A stretch of 64,000 nt of DNA, taken from NCBI RefSeq assembly GCF_002980595.1, contig NZ_PVLQ01000015.1, positions 1 through 64,000 of the forward strand. The letters run 5' to 3'. The position numbers and the translations under genes were made by a program. Below, piece by piece: positions 21,003-29,264 of the stretch. Numbering within the stretch: the first letter of the stretch is position 1; every line of letters starts with the position of its first letter. The notes below the pieces were generated by a model, which saw only the letters and a program-made list of their open reading frames with translations, was not told where the DNA came from and did not search any database. Source of the DNA: Malikia granosa. GTDB lineage: Bacteria; Pseudomonadota; Gammaproteobacteria; Burkholderiales; Burkholderiaceae_C.

Positions 21003-21617
21003 ATGCAGGCCGGCGCGCCGAACCGGGTCGAGGTCGCCGTGGTGATGCGGCGCGAGCCCGTCAGCGGTCCGATGAGCCGCTGGCAGAGCTGGCGCTGGGT
21101 GCTGGCCGATGTGTTGAGCGGCGAGGCACTGTTGTCGCTCGATGCGCAGGATCTGCCGGCTGCTGCCGGTCCGCTGCCGCTCGAGTCCGCGGCCGGCGCA
21201 TCGGGCGCGTCGGATCAGGCCAGCCACTGGCTCTATCCGGGTCTGGCGCTCGAGCTTCATCCCGACGATCTCGAGGGCTACTACCTCAACCTGAGCTCGC
21301 CCCAGCCCTGTTGCTGGGTGATGTGGCGGCCCGATGAGGCCGTGCTGCCCGATGGCTCTCCCGCGCCGCTGCCGCAGATCGCGACCCTGAGCTACCACGA
21401 CGCCGGCCGCTGGCTCGACGCGCAGGAGCGGGTCGACCAGGTGCCGGCGCCGGCGGCTGTCGTCGCCTGGCTGGCGGCCTATGTCGAGGCGCGCTACCGG
21501 CCCGAGCCCAAGCGCCGCCAGCGGCCCGCCAGCTTCCAGCCGCTGGCCGACCGCTTCGGCAATCCGGTCAGCATCAGCACCGGGGAGCGCCGCCGCCGTG
21601 GCGGCAATGCCGCATGA
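21003..21617 (+). CDS. DUF3305 family protein of the formate dehydrogenase cluster
   Basis: This 204-residue protein matches the DUF3305 pattern: an N-terminal VEVAVVMRREPVSGPMSRWQ, a central WLYPGLALELHPDDLEGYYLN, and a basic C-terminus containing FQPLADRFGNPV. No signal peptide or cofactor motif is visible. The family occurs almost only beside membrane-bound formate dehydrogenase genes, usually paired with DUF3306; a role in assembly is assumed from context only. It follows apbC by three bases and overlaps the DUF3306 start (ATGA). Confidence 0.85.
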   Translation: MQAGAPNRVEVAVVMRREPVSGPMSRWQSWRWVLADVLSGEALLSLDAQDLPAAAGPLPLESAAGASGASDQASHWLYPGLALELHPDDLEGYYLNLSSPQPCCWVMWRPDEAVLPDGSPAPLPQIATLSYHDAGRWLDAQERVDQVPAPAAVVAWLAAYVEARYRPEPKRRQRPASFQPLADRFGNPVSISTGERRRRGGNAA

Positions 21618-22288
21618 CGGGGGACTCCGACGGCTTCCTGGGCCGCTGGGCCAAGCGCAAGGCGCAGGCGCGCTCGGGCGCGCCGCTGCCGCCCGAGCCT
21701 GAGTTCGCACCCACAGCGCCTGCGCCCAGGCCCCCAGTTCCGGCATCAGTCCCGGCTTCGTTCCAGGCCCGCGCGACACCGGCCCCAGGCAGCCTTGCCG
21801 CCGACCCCGCCGCCTCGCCTGGATCTGCCGGATCGACCGGCCAGGCGGAACCAGCGCTGCCAGCACCCACCCTGCATGACGCGCGGCAGCTCACGCCGGA
21901 CTCCGACTTCCGGCCCTTCGTCGCGCGCGCGGTCGCGCCCGAGGTCCGCAACGCCGCCTTCAAGCAGCTGTTCAGCGATCCGCATTTCAACGTGATGGAC
22001 GGTCTCGACATCTACATCGACGACTACTCCAAGCCCGACCCGCTGCCGCTGGCGCTCGCGCGCGAGTTGCTCGAGGCGCATTTCCCGACGCCGTCCAGTA
22101 CCCGCGCTGCCGCTGCTGCGCCTGACCCCGCCAGTCAGCCAGCGCCGCTGGCCGAGGCGGCTGCCCCCAGTGCCAGCCAGGCCAGCGCCGCCGCCCGGCC
22201 CGAGCCCCACCAGGCAGCTGCCGACGCGCTCGATCCCGCACCCGAAGCACCCGCAAGGGCCCAGCCGTCTTCCGATCCCGCCCCATGA
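21614..22288 (+). CDS. DUF3306 family protein of the formate dehydrogenase cluster
   Basis: This 224-residue protein has the DUF3306 opening FLGRWAKRKAQARSG and the conserved core VAPEVRNAAFKQLFSDPHFN followed by MDGLDIYIDDYSKPDPLP. Flanking stretches are low-complexity Pro/Ala/Ser. No membrane segment is seen. Function is unknown; co-occurrence with DUF3305 and formate dehydrogenase suggests an assembly or targeting role. ATGA overlaps on both sides tie its translation to DUF3305 and to the polyferredoxin gene. Confidence 0.83.
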   Translation: MTGDSDGFLGRWAKRKAQARSGAPLPPEPEFAPTAPAPRPPVPASVPASFQARATPAPGSLAADPAASPGSAGSTGQAEPALPAPTLHDARQLTPDSDFRPFVARAVAPEVRNAAFKQLFSDPHFNVMDGLDIYIDDYSKPDPLPLALARELLEAHFPTPSSTRAAAAAPDPASQPAPLAEAAAPSASQASAAARPEPHQAAADALDPAPEAPARAQPSSDPAP

Positions 22289-24402
22289 CCACCCTGATCT
22301 GCAACTGCAACCGCACCCTCCCGCTCGACGTGCCGGCCTTGGGTCGCGCCTTGGGCGAAACACTGGTCGAGCACAGCACCCTGTGCCGGCGCGAGGCCCC
22401 CGCCTTCCAGCGCGCAGTCAGGGATGGCAGTCCGCAACCCCTGGTGGTCGCCTGCACCCAGGAGCGCCGCCTGTTCAACGAGCTGGCGGCGCAGACCGAA
22501 GGTGCGCCCGAGTCGCGTCCGATCCGCTTCGTCAACCTGCGCGAGACCGGCGGCTGGGGCCGCGAGGGCAAGCAGGCCAGCCCGAAGATGGCGGCGCTGC
22601 TCGCGCTGGCCCGGCTGCCCGAGCCCGATCCGGTGCCGAGCGTGAGCTTTCGCAGCGAGGGCCGGCTGCTCGTGATCGGTCCGCTCGAGCGCGCCGAGGC
22701 GCTGGCCGAGCGGCTCGACGACGCGCTCGAGCTGACCCTGTTTGCCACCGGCGGCGCCGGGCGCCAGGAGCGGCGCCATCCGGTGCTGGCCGGCCAGCTG
22801 CAGCGCCTGAGCGGACGGCTCGGCGCCTTCGAGCTCGAATGGAGCGCGAACAATCCCATCGCGCTCGACCTCTGCACCCGCTGCAACGCCTGCATCGATG
22901 CCTGCCCCGAAGGCGCGATCGGCCTCGACTACCAGGTCGACCTGCAGGCCTGCAGCGGCCACCGCGACTGCGTGCGCGTCTGCGAGGCGGCCGGCGCGAT
23001 CGACTTCCAGCGCGCGCCGCAGTCCCAGAGCGAGCGCTTCGACCTGGTGCTGGACCTGCGCGAGACCCCGGCCTTCAGCCAGCACCAGAAGCCGCAAGGC
23101 TATTTCCACCTGCCGCCCAAGGCCGATGCCGAGAAGCAGCTCGCCGCGCTGCTGAGCCTGCGCGAGCTGGTCGGCGAGTTCGAGCAGCCGCGCTTCGTCC
23201 AGTACCAGTCCCGCCTGTGCGCCCATGGCCGCAACGGCAAGACCGGCTGCAGCGCCTGCATCGACATCTGTTCGGCCTCCGCCATTTCCAGCCGCAGCAG
23301 CGGCGCCGACCGGGCGCGGGCCCAGATCCAGGTCGATCCGCACCTGTGCGCCGGCTGCGGCGCCTGCAGCACGGTCTGCCCGAGCGGGGCGCTGTCCTAC
23401 GGCTACCCCAGCCTGGCGCACCAGGGCGACAAGCTGCGCCGCCTGCTCTCCACCTATGCCCGCGCGGGCGGGCGCGATGCCGTCCTGCTGCTGCACAGCG
23501 ACGAGGCCGGCAGCCGTCTGATCGACGACTGGGGCCGCGCCGCCCGGCTCGACCGCAGCCTCAACGGCGTGCCGGCGCGCGTGCTGCCCTGGCCGCTGCG
23601 CCATGTCGCCAGCCTCGGCATCGAGTTCTGGCTCTCCGCCATCGCGCAGGGCGCCAGCCAGGTCTGGCTGCTGGCCACCGACGCCGAAGCACCCGACTAC
23701 CTGCGCGCGCTGCGCGAGCAGCTCGAAGTCGCCCAGTCGCTGCTGGCCGGACTGGGCTATGCCGGCGAGCATTTCCGCCTGCTGCAGGCGCGTGATGCGC
23801 GCGACATCGCCGCGCTCGACGCCGAGGCGCAAGCCGCGCCGGCGCAGGGCGTGCGCGAGCCGGCCCGCTTCGCGCTGCAGGCCGACAAGCGCGCCACCCT
23901 CGAGATGGCGCTCGAACAGCTGCAGCGCCAGGCGCCGCTGGCCCGGCTGCCGCAGGCCATCCCCTTGCCGGCGGCGGCACCGCTGGGCACCGTGCGCGTC
24001 GATGCCGATGCCTGCACGCTGTGCCTGAGCTGCGTCAGCGCCTGCCCGGCCGGCGCGCTGCAGGACAACCCCGGCCAGCCCCAGCTGCGCTTCACCGAGA
24101 AGAACTGCCTGCAATGCGGCCTGTGCGTGCGCACCTGCCCCGAGCAGGCGATCACGCTCGAGCCGCGCCTGCTGCTCGAGCCCAGCCGGCGCGAGCCGCG
24201 CGTGGTCGCCGAGCAGGCGGCCTTCCACTGCATCCGCTGTCACAAGCCCTTCGGCACCGAGCGCGGCATCGCCGCCATGATCGCGCGGCTCGGCGCGCAC
24301 CCGATGTTCCAGGGCGCTGCCGCCGACCGGCTCAAGATGTGCGGCGACTGCCGCGTCATCGACATCCACACCGGGCCCGAGTCCCGCATTACCGACCTGT
24401 GA
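22285..24402 (+). CDS. 705-residue polyferredoxin, formate dehydrogenase associated
   Basis: The protein carries a series of ferredoxin-type cysteine clusters: CTRCNACIDACPEG with CSGHRDCVRVC (about residues 198-240), CSACIDICSAS with CAGCGACSTVCPSG (about 325-370), and CTLCLSCVSACPAG with CLQCGLCVRTCPEQ (about 575-625). Near the C-terminus CIRC and CGDC form a separate, possibly metal-binding pair. There is no signal peptide, so it should sit in the cytoplasm. Family members sit in formate dehydrogenase clusters without a defined job; electron storage, delivery to assembly, or a second electron exit are possibilities. It overlaps DUF3306 by ATGA. Confidence 0.85.
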   Translation: MTTLICNCNRTLPLDVPALGRALGETLVEHSTLCRREAPAFQRAVRDGSPQPLVVACTQERRLFNELAAQTEGAPESRPIRFVNLRETGGWGREGKQASPKMAALLALARLPEPDPVPSVSFRSEGRLLVIGPLERAEALAERLDDALELTLFATGGAGRQERRHPVLAGQLQRLSGRLGAFELEWSANNPIALDLCTRCNACIDACPEGAIGLDYQVDLQACSGHRDCVRVCEAAGAIDFQRAPQSQSERFDLVLDLRETPAFSQHQKPQGYFHLPPKADAEKQLAALLSLRELVGEFEQPRFVQYQSRLCAHGRNGKTGCSACIDICSASAISSRSSGADRARAQIQVDPHLCAGCGACSTVCPSGALSYGYPSLAHQGDKLRRLLSTYARAGGRDAVLLLHSDEAGSRLIDDWGRAARLDRSLNGVPARVLPWPLRHVASLGIEFWLSAIAQGASQVWLLATDAEAPDYLRALREQLEVAQSLLAGLGYAGEHFRLLQARDARDIAALDAEAQAAPAQGVREPARFALQADKRATLEMALEQLQRQAPLARLPQAIPLPAAAPLGTVRVDADACTLCLSCVSACPAGALQDNPGQPQLRFTEKNCLQCGLCVRTCPEQAITLEPRLLLEPSRREPRVVAEQAAFHCIRCHKPFGTERGIAAMIARLGAHPMFQGAAADRLKMCGDCRVIDIHTGPESRITDL

Positions 24403-24410
24403 GCCCCGCG

Positions 24411-25022
24411 ATGAACCCCATGCCCCAGTCCTCCGCCCTCGACGAGGAAACCGCCCGCGCCGAGCTCTACGGCTTGCTGGCTGCGCTGTTCTACGCGCCG
24501 CCCGCGCCCGAGCTGCTGGCGCAACTGCGCGTGGCTCCGACCGAGGCGCCCAGCGCCGGCGCCTACCTCGAGGAACCCTGGCGCGCGCTGGTCGGCGCCG
24601 CCCGCGCCGCCGATGATGCCGCGATCCAGGACGAGTTCGATGCGCTGTTTGGCGGCGTCGGCAAGCCGGCGGTCAGCGTCTACGGCTCCGAGTACCTGAG
24701 CGGTTTCCTGAACGAGAAGCCGCTGGCCGCGCTGCGCGAGGACCTGGCCCGGCTCGGCCTGGCGCGCGACGCCGCCATGCCCGAGACCGAGGACCACTTC
24801 GCCTGCCTGTGCGAGGTGATGCGCTACCTGATCGCGGGCGACGAGGTCGAGGTCTGCAACCTGACCCAGCAGCAGGCCTTCTTCGCGCGCCATCTCCAGC
24901 CCTGGACCGAGCGCCTGTGCGACGCGCTCGCGGCGCAAGCCCTGCCTTTCTATGCCGCGCTGGCGGGCTTCACGCGCGCCTTCATGGCCGTCGAGGCCCA
25001 GGGCTTCGACCTGCTCGACTGA
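24411..25022 (+). CDS. TorD-family molybdoenzyme chaperone
   Basis: This 203-residue all-helical protein matches TorD/DmsD-type redox enzyme maturation proteins: ARAELYGLLAALFYAPP at the start, DALFGGVGKPAVSVYGSEYL in the middle and ETEDHFACLCEVMRYLI, the conserved ExDH-like segment. Such chaperones bind the Tat signal of a molybdoenzyme until cofactor insertion is complete. The client is almost certainly the alpha subunit encoded at 25430. It starts eight bases after the polyferredoxin gene. Confidence 0.88.
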   Translation: MNPMPQSSALDEETARAELYGLLAALFYAPPAPELLAQLRVAPTEAPSAGAYLEEPWRALVGAARAADDAAIQDEFDALFGGVGKPAVSVYGSEYLSGFLNEKPLAALREDLARLGLARDAAMPETEDHFACLCEVMRYLIAGDEVEVCNLTQQQAFFARHLQPWTERLCDALAAQALPFYAALAGFTRAFMAVEAQGFDLLD

Positions 25023-25064
25023 GGCGATCCCGGGCCGCCGAGCCCGCTTTGCTGCAGCGCAGGA

Positions 25065-25093
25065 TTGCCGCCGGTCCCGGCCAGCGCTACAGT
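25065..25093 (+). promoter_or_regulatory. candidate sigma-70 promoter for the fdh structural genes
   Basis: TTGCCG (25065-25070) and TACAGT (25088-25093) stand 17 bases apart in the 138-bp gap before the Tat-peptide gene. Each matches the consensus at four of six positions. An internal promoter here would allow the structural genes to be expressed apart from the assembly genes. Confidence 0.4.
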
Positions 25094-25160
25094 AACATAT
25101 GGATGCCGTGCATAAGTGTGGTCACGGCCATTGCAGTCTCGCAGGCTGCCGGAGAACCAT

Positions 25161-25373
25161 ATGAAGAACGATTCCTCCAATTCCGGCTTCAGCCGCCGGC
25201 GCTGGTTTGCCGGCGCCGGCACGGTGGGTGCCGTCGCGGCCGTGGCCGCCGTCCTGCCCGGCACCGGCCTGGTCGCCAAGGACGCCAGTCCGTCCGATCC
25301 GGCCCAGCCCGAGCCGAGCGGCTACCGGCTCTCGGCCCATGTCCAGCGCTACTACCAGACCACTCGTCTCTGA
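25161..25373 (+). CDS. small Tat-signal protein of the formate dehydrogenase region
   Basis: This 70-residue peptide is essentially a twin-arginine signal (FSRRRWFAGAG followed by a hydrophobic core, residues ~9-37) plus a short soluble tail ending in YRLSAHVQRYYQTTRL. GGAGAA lies close before the ATG. Peptides of this kind are conserved just upstream of formate dehydrogenase alpha genes. They are thought to be a small exported subunit or targeting partner, but the function is unproven. Confidence 0.85.
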   Translation: MKNDSSNSGFSRRRWFAGAGTVGAVAAVAAVLPGTGLVAKDASPSDPAQPEPSGYRLSAHVQRYYQTTRL

Positions 25374-25429
25374 GCTGGCCTCCTTCCGCAGGCCTGAGCA
25401 GGCCTCTCATCCACGGGCGAGGTGATTCC

Positions 25430-28399
25430 ATGATGTTGACCCGAAAGACCACTCGCGGCGCCAGCGGCGCAACTTCCCATGGCGGCGCCCTGGTGCAGCG
25501 CCTGCAGCACGGCCTGGCGCAGGCGCTGCCGACGATGGACCGGCGCGGTTTCCTGCGCCGCTCCGGCCTGGGCCTGGGCGTCGGCCTGGCGGCTGGCCAG
25601 CTCAGCCTGGTGCGCAAGGCCGAGGCCGCCGCTGATGCCAAGGCCGATGGCGCGCGCAAGATCGAGGTGCGCCGCACCGTCTGCAGCCATTGCTCGGTCG
25701 GCTGCGCCGTCGATGCCGTGGTCGACAACGGCGTCTGGGTGCGCCAGGAGCCGGTGTTCGACTCGCCGATCAACCTCGGCTCGCATTGCGCCAAGGGCGC
25801 CTCGCTGCGCGAGCATGGTCATGGCGAATACCGGCTGCGCTACCCGATGAAGCTGGTCAAGGGCAAGTACCAGCGCATCAGCTGGGACCAGGCGCTGAGC
25901 GAGATCTCCGACAAGATGAAGGCGCTGCGCGCGGCCAGCGGCCCCGACAGCGTCTACTTCATCGGCTCGTCCAAGCACAGCAACGAGCAGGCCTATCTGC
26001 TGCGCAAGTTCGTCAGCTTCTGGGGCACCAACAACTGCGACCACCAGGCGCGCATCTGCCACTCGACCACCGTCGCCGGCGTGGCCAACACCTGGGGCTA
26101 CGGCGCGATGACCAACTCGTACAACGACATGCAGAACAGCAAGGTCGCGTTGTACATCGGCTCCAACGCCGCCGAGGCGCACCCGGTCTCGATGCTGCAC
26201 ATGCTGCACGCCAAGGAGCATGGCTGCAAGATGATCGTGGTCGATCCGCGCTTCACCCGCACCGCGGCCAAGGCTGACGAGTACGTGCGCATCCGCTCCG
26301 GCTCCGACATTCCCTTCCTGTTCGGCATCCTGCACCACATCTTCAAGAACGGCTGGGAAGACAAGGCCTACATCAAGGACCGGGTCTGGGGCATGGACAA
26401 GGTGCGCGACGAGGTGTTGTCCAAGTGGACGCCCGACAAGGTCGAGGAGGCCTGCGGCGTCAAGGAGGAGCAGGTGCTGCGCGTCGCCACCCTGCTGCAC
26501 CAGCACCGCCCCGGCACCGTCGTCTGGTGCATGGGCCAGACCCAGCACACCATCGGCAACGCCATCGTGCGGGCCTCCTGCCTGCTGCAGCTGGCGCTGG
26601 GCAACATCGGCAAGAGCGGCGGCGGCACCAACATCTTCCGTGGCCACGACAACGTGCAGGGCGCGACCGACGTCGGCCCCAACCCCGACTCGCTGCCGGG
26701 CTACTACGGCCTGGCCGAAGGTTCGTGGAAGCATTTCGCTGCCGCCTGGGGCGTCGATTACGAGTGGATCAAGGCCCAGTACGCCGAAGGCCAGATGACC
26801 AAGCCCGGCATCACGGTCTCGCGCTGGATCGACGGCGTGCTCGAGAAGAACGAGCATATCGACCAGGGCCCGAACCTGCGCGGCGTCTTCTACTGGGGCC
26901 ATGCACCCAACTCGCAGATGCGCGGCCTCGAGATGAAGCGCGCGATGGACAAGCTCGACCTGCTGGTGGTGGTCGATCCCTATCCGTCCGCCACCGCCGC
27001 GATGGCGGCCATGCCGGGCGATGCCGCCGACCTCAATCCCGACCGCGCGGTCTACCTGCTGCCGGCGGCGACCCAGTTCGAGACCAGCGGCTCCTGCACC
27101 GCGTCCAACCGCTCGCTGCAGTGGCGCGAGAAGGTGATCGACCCGCTGTGGGAGAGCCGCAGCGACCACATGATCATGTACCAGCTGGCGCAGAAGCTCG
27201 GCTTCGACCAGGAGCTGGTCAAGAACGTCAAGCTGCAGCAGGTCAAGGGCCAGGACGAGCCGGTGATCGAGGACATCCTGCGCGAGATCAACCGCTGCGT
27301 CTGGACCATCGGCTACACCGGCCAGAGCCCGGAGCGTCTCAAGGCGCACATGCGCAACATGCACGCCTTCGACGTCAAGACGCTCAAGTGCAAGGGCAAG
27401 GTGGTCGATGCCGAGACCGGCTACGACCTGACGGGCGACTATTTCGGCCTGCCCTGGCCTTGCTACGGCACGCCCGAGCTCAAGCACCCGGGATCGCCCA
27501 ACCTCTACGACACCTCGGTGCACGTGATGGAGGGTGGCGGCAACTTCCGCGCCAACTTCGGCGTCGAGAAGGACGGCGTCAGCCTGCTGGCCGAGGACGG
27601 CTCGCACTCCAAGGGCGCCGACATCACGACCGGCTACCCCGAGCTCGACCATGTGCTGCTCAAGAAGCTGGGCTGGTGGGACGAGCTCACCGACGCCGAG
27701 AAGGCCAAGGCCGAGGGCAAGAACTGGAAGACCGACTCCAGCGGCGGCATGATCCGCGTCTTCATGCAGAACCACGGCTGCCACCCGTTCGGCAACGCCA
27801 AGGCGCGCGCCGTGGTCTGGAACTTCCCCGACGCGATCCCGCAGCACCGCGAGCCGATCTTTGGCATCCGGCCCGACCTGGTCGCCAAGTATCCGACCCA
27901 TGACGACCAGAAGAACCGCTGGCGCCTGCCCATCCTCTACAAGTCGCTGCAGCAGAAGAACGTCGAGGAGAAGCTGCACGAGAAGTTCCCGCTCATCATG
28001 ACTTCGGGCCGCCTCGTCGAGTACGAGGGCGGCGGCGAGGAAACCCGCTCCAACCCCTGGCTGGCCGAGCTGCAGCAGGAGATGTTCGTCGAGATCAACC
28101 CGGCCACCGCCGCCGCGCGCGGCATCCGCAATGGCGGCCGGGTCTGGGTCAGCAGCCCGACCGGCGCGCGGCTCAACGTGCAGGCGCTGGTGACCGAGCG
28201 CGTCGCGCCCGACACCGTGTTCCTGCCCTTCCACTTCTCGGGCCGCTGGCAGGGCAAGGACCTGCTCGAGCATTACCCCGAGGGCGCGCACCCGATCGTG
28301 CGCGGCGAGGCGGTCAACACCGCGACCGGCTATGGCTACGACATCGTGACCATGATGCAGGAAACCAAGACGCAGATCTGCAACGTCGAAAGGGCTTGA
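25430..28399 (+). CDS. fdhA: formate dehydrogenase alpha subunit, molybdopterin (Cys type)
   Basis: This 989-residue catalytic subunit oxidises formate at a bis-molybdopterin guanine dinucleotide metal centre on the outer side of the membrane. A Tat signal, MDRRGFLRRSGLGLGVG, lies near residues 37-53. A [4Fe-4S] site follows (CSHCSVGC with a later HCAKGA). The metal ligand is Cys210 (TGC) in DHQARICHSTTVAG, in the place where some formate dehydrogenases use selenocysteine. The C-terminal cofactor-binding domain includes MTSGRLVEYEGGGEETRSNPWL. Two adjacent ATG codons could start it; a 36-residue lead before the arginines is normal here. The beta gene follows after one base. Confidence 0.95.
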   Translation: MMLTRKTTRGASGATSHGGALVQRLQHGLAQALPTMDRRGFLRRSGLGLGVGLAAGQLSLVRKAEAAADAKADGARKIEVRRTVCSHCSVGCAVDAVVDNGVWVRQEPVFDSPINLGSHCAKGASLREHGHGEYRLRYPMKLVKGKYQRISWDQALSEISDKMKALRAASGPDSVYFIGSSKHSNEQAYLLRKFVSFWGTNNCDHQARICHSTTVAGVANTWGYGAMTNSYNDMQNSKVALYIGSNAAEAHPVSMLHMLHAKEHGCKMIVVDPRFTRTAAKADEYVRIRSGSDIPFLFGILHHIFKNGWEDKAYIKDRVWGMDKVRDEVLSKWTPDKVEEACGVKEEQVLRVATLLHQHRPGTVVWCMGQTQHTIGNAIVRASCLLQLALGNIGKSGGGTNIFRGHDNVQGATDVGPNPDSLPGYYGLAEGSWKHFAAAWGVDYEWIKAQYAEGQMTKPGITVSRWIDGVLEKNEHIDQGPNLRGVFYWGHAPNSQMRGLEMKRAMDKLDLLVVVDPYPSATAAMAAMPGDAADLNPDRAVYLLPAATQFETSGSCTASNRSLQWREKVIDPLWESRSDHMIMYQLAQKLGFDQELVKNVKLQQVKGQDEPVIEDILREINRCVWTIGYTGQSPERLKAHMRNMHAFDVKTLKCKGKVVDAETGYDLTGDYFGLPWPCYGTPELKHPGSPNLYDTSVHVMEGGGNFRANFGVEKDGVSLLAEDGSHSKGADITTGYPELDHVLLKKLGWWDELTDAEKAKAEGKNWKTDSSGGMIRVFMQNHGCHPFGNAKARAVVWNFPDAIPQHREPIFGIRPDLVAKYPTHDDQKNRWRLPILYKSLQQKNVEEKLHEKFPLIMTSGRLVEYEGGGEETRSNPWLAELQQEMFVEINPATAAARGIRNGGRVWVSSPTGARLNVQALVTERVAPDTVFLPFHFSGRWQGKDLLEHYPEGAHPIVRGEAVNTATGYGYDIVTMMQETKTQICNVERA

Positions 28400-28400
28400 G

Positions 28401-29012
28401 ATGGCACGCATGAAATTCATTTGTGACGCCGAGCGCTGCATCGAGTGCAACGGCTGCGTCACCGCCTGCAAGAACGAGCACGAGGTGCCCTGGGGCGTCA
28501 ACCGCCGCCGCGTCGTCACCCTCAATGACGGCGTGCCGGGCGAGAAATCGATCTCGGTCGCCTGCATGCACTGCAGCGACGCGCCCTGCATGGCGGTCTG
28601 CCCGGTGCAATGCTTCTACCGCACCGACGAGGGCGTGGTGCTGCACGACAAGGATGTCTGCATCGGCTGCGGCTACTGCAGCTACGCCTGTCCCTTCGGC
28701 GCGCCGCAGTTCCCGGGCCAGGGCACTTTCGGCGTGCGCGGCAAGATGGACAAGTGCACCTTCTGCGCCGGCGGTCCGGAGGAGAACGGCAGCCAGGCCG
28801 AGTTCGAGAAATACGGCCGCAACCGCCTGGCCGAAGGCAAGCTGCCGGCCTGCGCCGAGATGTGCTCGACCAAGGCGCTGCTCGCGGGCGACGGCGACGT
28901 GGTGGCCGACATCTTCCGCACCCGGGTGGTGCAGCGCGGCAAGGGCGCCGAGGTCTGGGGCTGGGGCACCGCCTACGGCAGCAAGCCGGCCAAGCCAGGA
29001 GACGCCTCATGA
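28401..29012 (+). CDS. fdh3B: formate dehydrogenase beta subunit, four [4Fe-4S] clusters
   Basis: This 203-residue ferredoxin-like subunit wires electrons from the alpha subunit to the membrane cytochrome. Four cysteine groups are seen: CIECNGCVTACKNE, CMHCSDAPCMAVCPV, CIGCGYCSYACPFG, and the split CTFC ... CAEMC. It has no signal of its own and no C-terminal membrane anchor, so it is probably exported with the alpha subunit by the Tat route. It follows fdhA after one base and overlaps the lipoprotein start by four bases. Confidence 0.94.
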   Translation: MARMKFICDAERCIECNGCVTACKNEHEVPWGVNRRRVVTLNDGVPGEKSISVACMHCSDAPCMAVCPVQCFYRTDEGVVLHDKDVCIGCGYCSYACPFGAPQFPGQGTFGVRGKMDKCTFCAGGPEENGSQAEFEKYGRNRLAEGKLPACAEMCSTKALLAGDGDVVADIFRTRVVQRGKGAEVWGWGTAYGSKPAKPGDAS

Positions 29013-29251
29013 AGCCGAAGCTGCTGACCCTGGGCGCCTTGTGCGCCGCCTTCGCGCTGTCGGCCTGCGGCGAAAAGCCGCAGCAGCTCGGCGGCGGCAT
29101 CAAGTCCGACCAGCCAGCCCATCAGGGCGTGGGCCAGAGTCCCTATGCGCAGCCGGGTTGGCAGGCGGGCGATGCCAACGGCTGGACCCAGCAGCTGCGC
29201 GCCCGCGCCCAGTACGGCCAGAACGAGTACAGCCGCACCAGCCAGCCCTGA
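29009..29251 (+). CDS. small lipoprotein of the formate dehydrogenase cluster
   Basis: This 80-residue protein has a lipoprotein signal with lipobox LSAC (Cys20), followed by a hydrophilic tail with GVGQSPYAQPGWQAGDANGW. It overlaps the beta-subunit stop (ATGA) and precedes the gamma gene by 13 bases, so it is made with the enzyme. I do not recognise a family beyond its location. It may help anchor or stabilise the periplasmic part of the complex. Confidence 0.75.
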   Translation: MKPKLLTLGALCAAFALSACGEKPQQLGGGIKSDQPAHQGVGQSPYAQPGWQAGDANGWTQQLRARAQYGQNEYSRTSQP

Positions 29252-29264
29252 ACCGGAGCGAGCC

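Noticed and set aside
26057-26059. Possible selenocysteine in the formate dehydrogenase alpha subunit
   Set aside because: The codon at the metal-ligand position is TGC (cysteine), not TGA, and the frame is uninterrupted.
25352-28591. 1079-codon minus-strand open frame opposite the formate dehydrogenase alpha gene
   Set aside because: It is the antisense shadow of a long GC-rich gene; the plus strand encodes clear cofactor motifs and the minus translation has His/Asp/Val-rich, motif-free composition.
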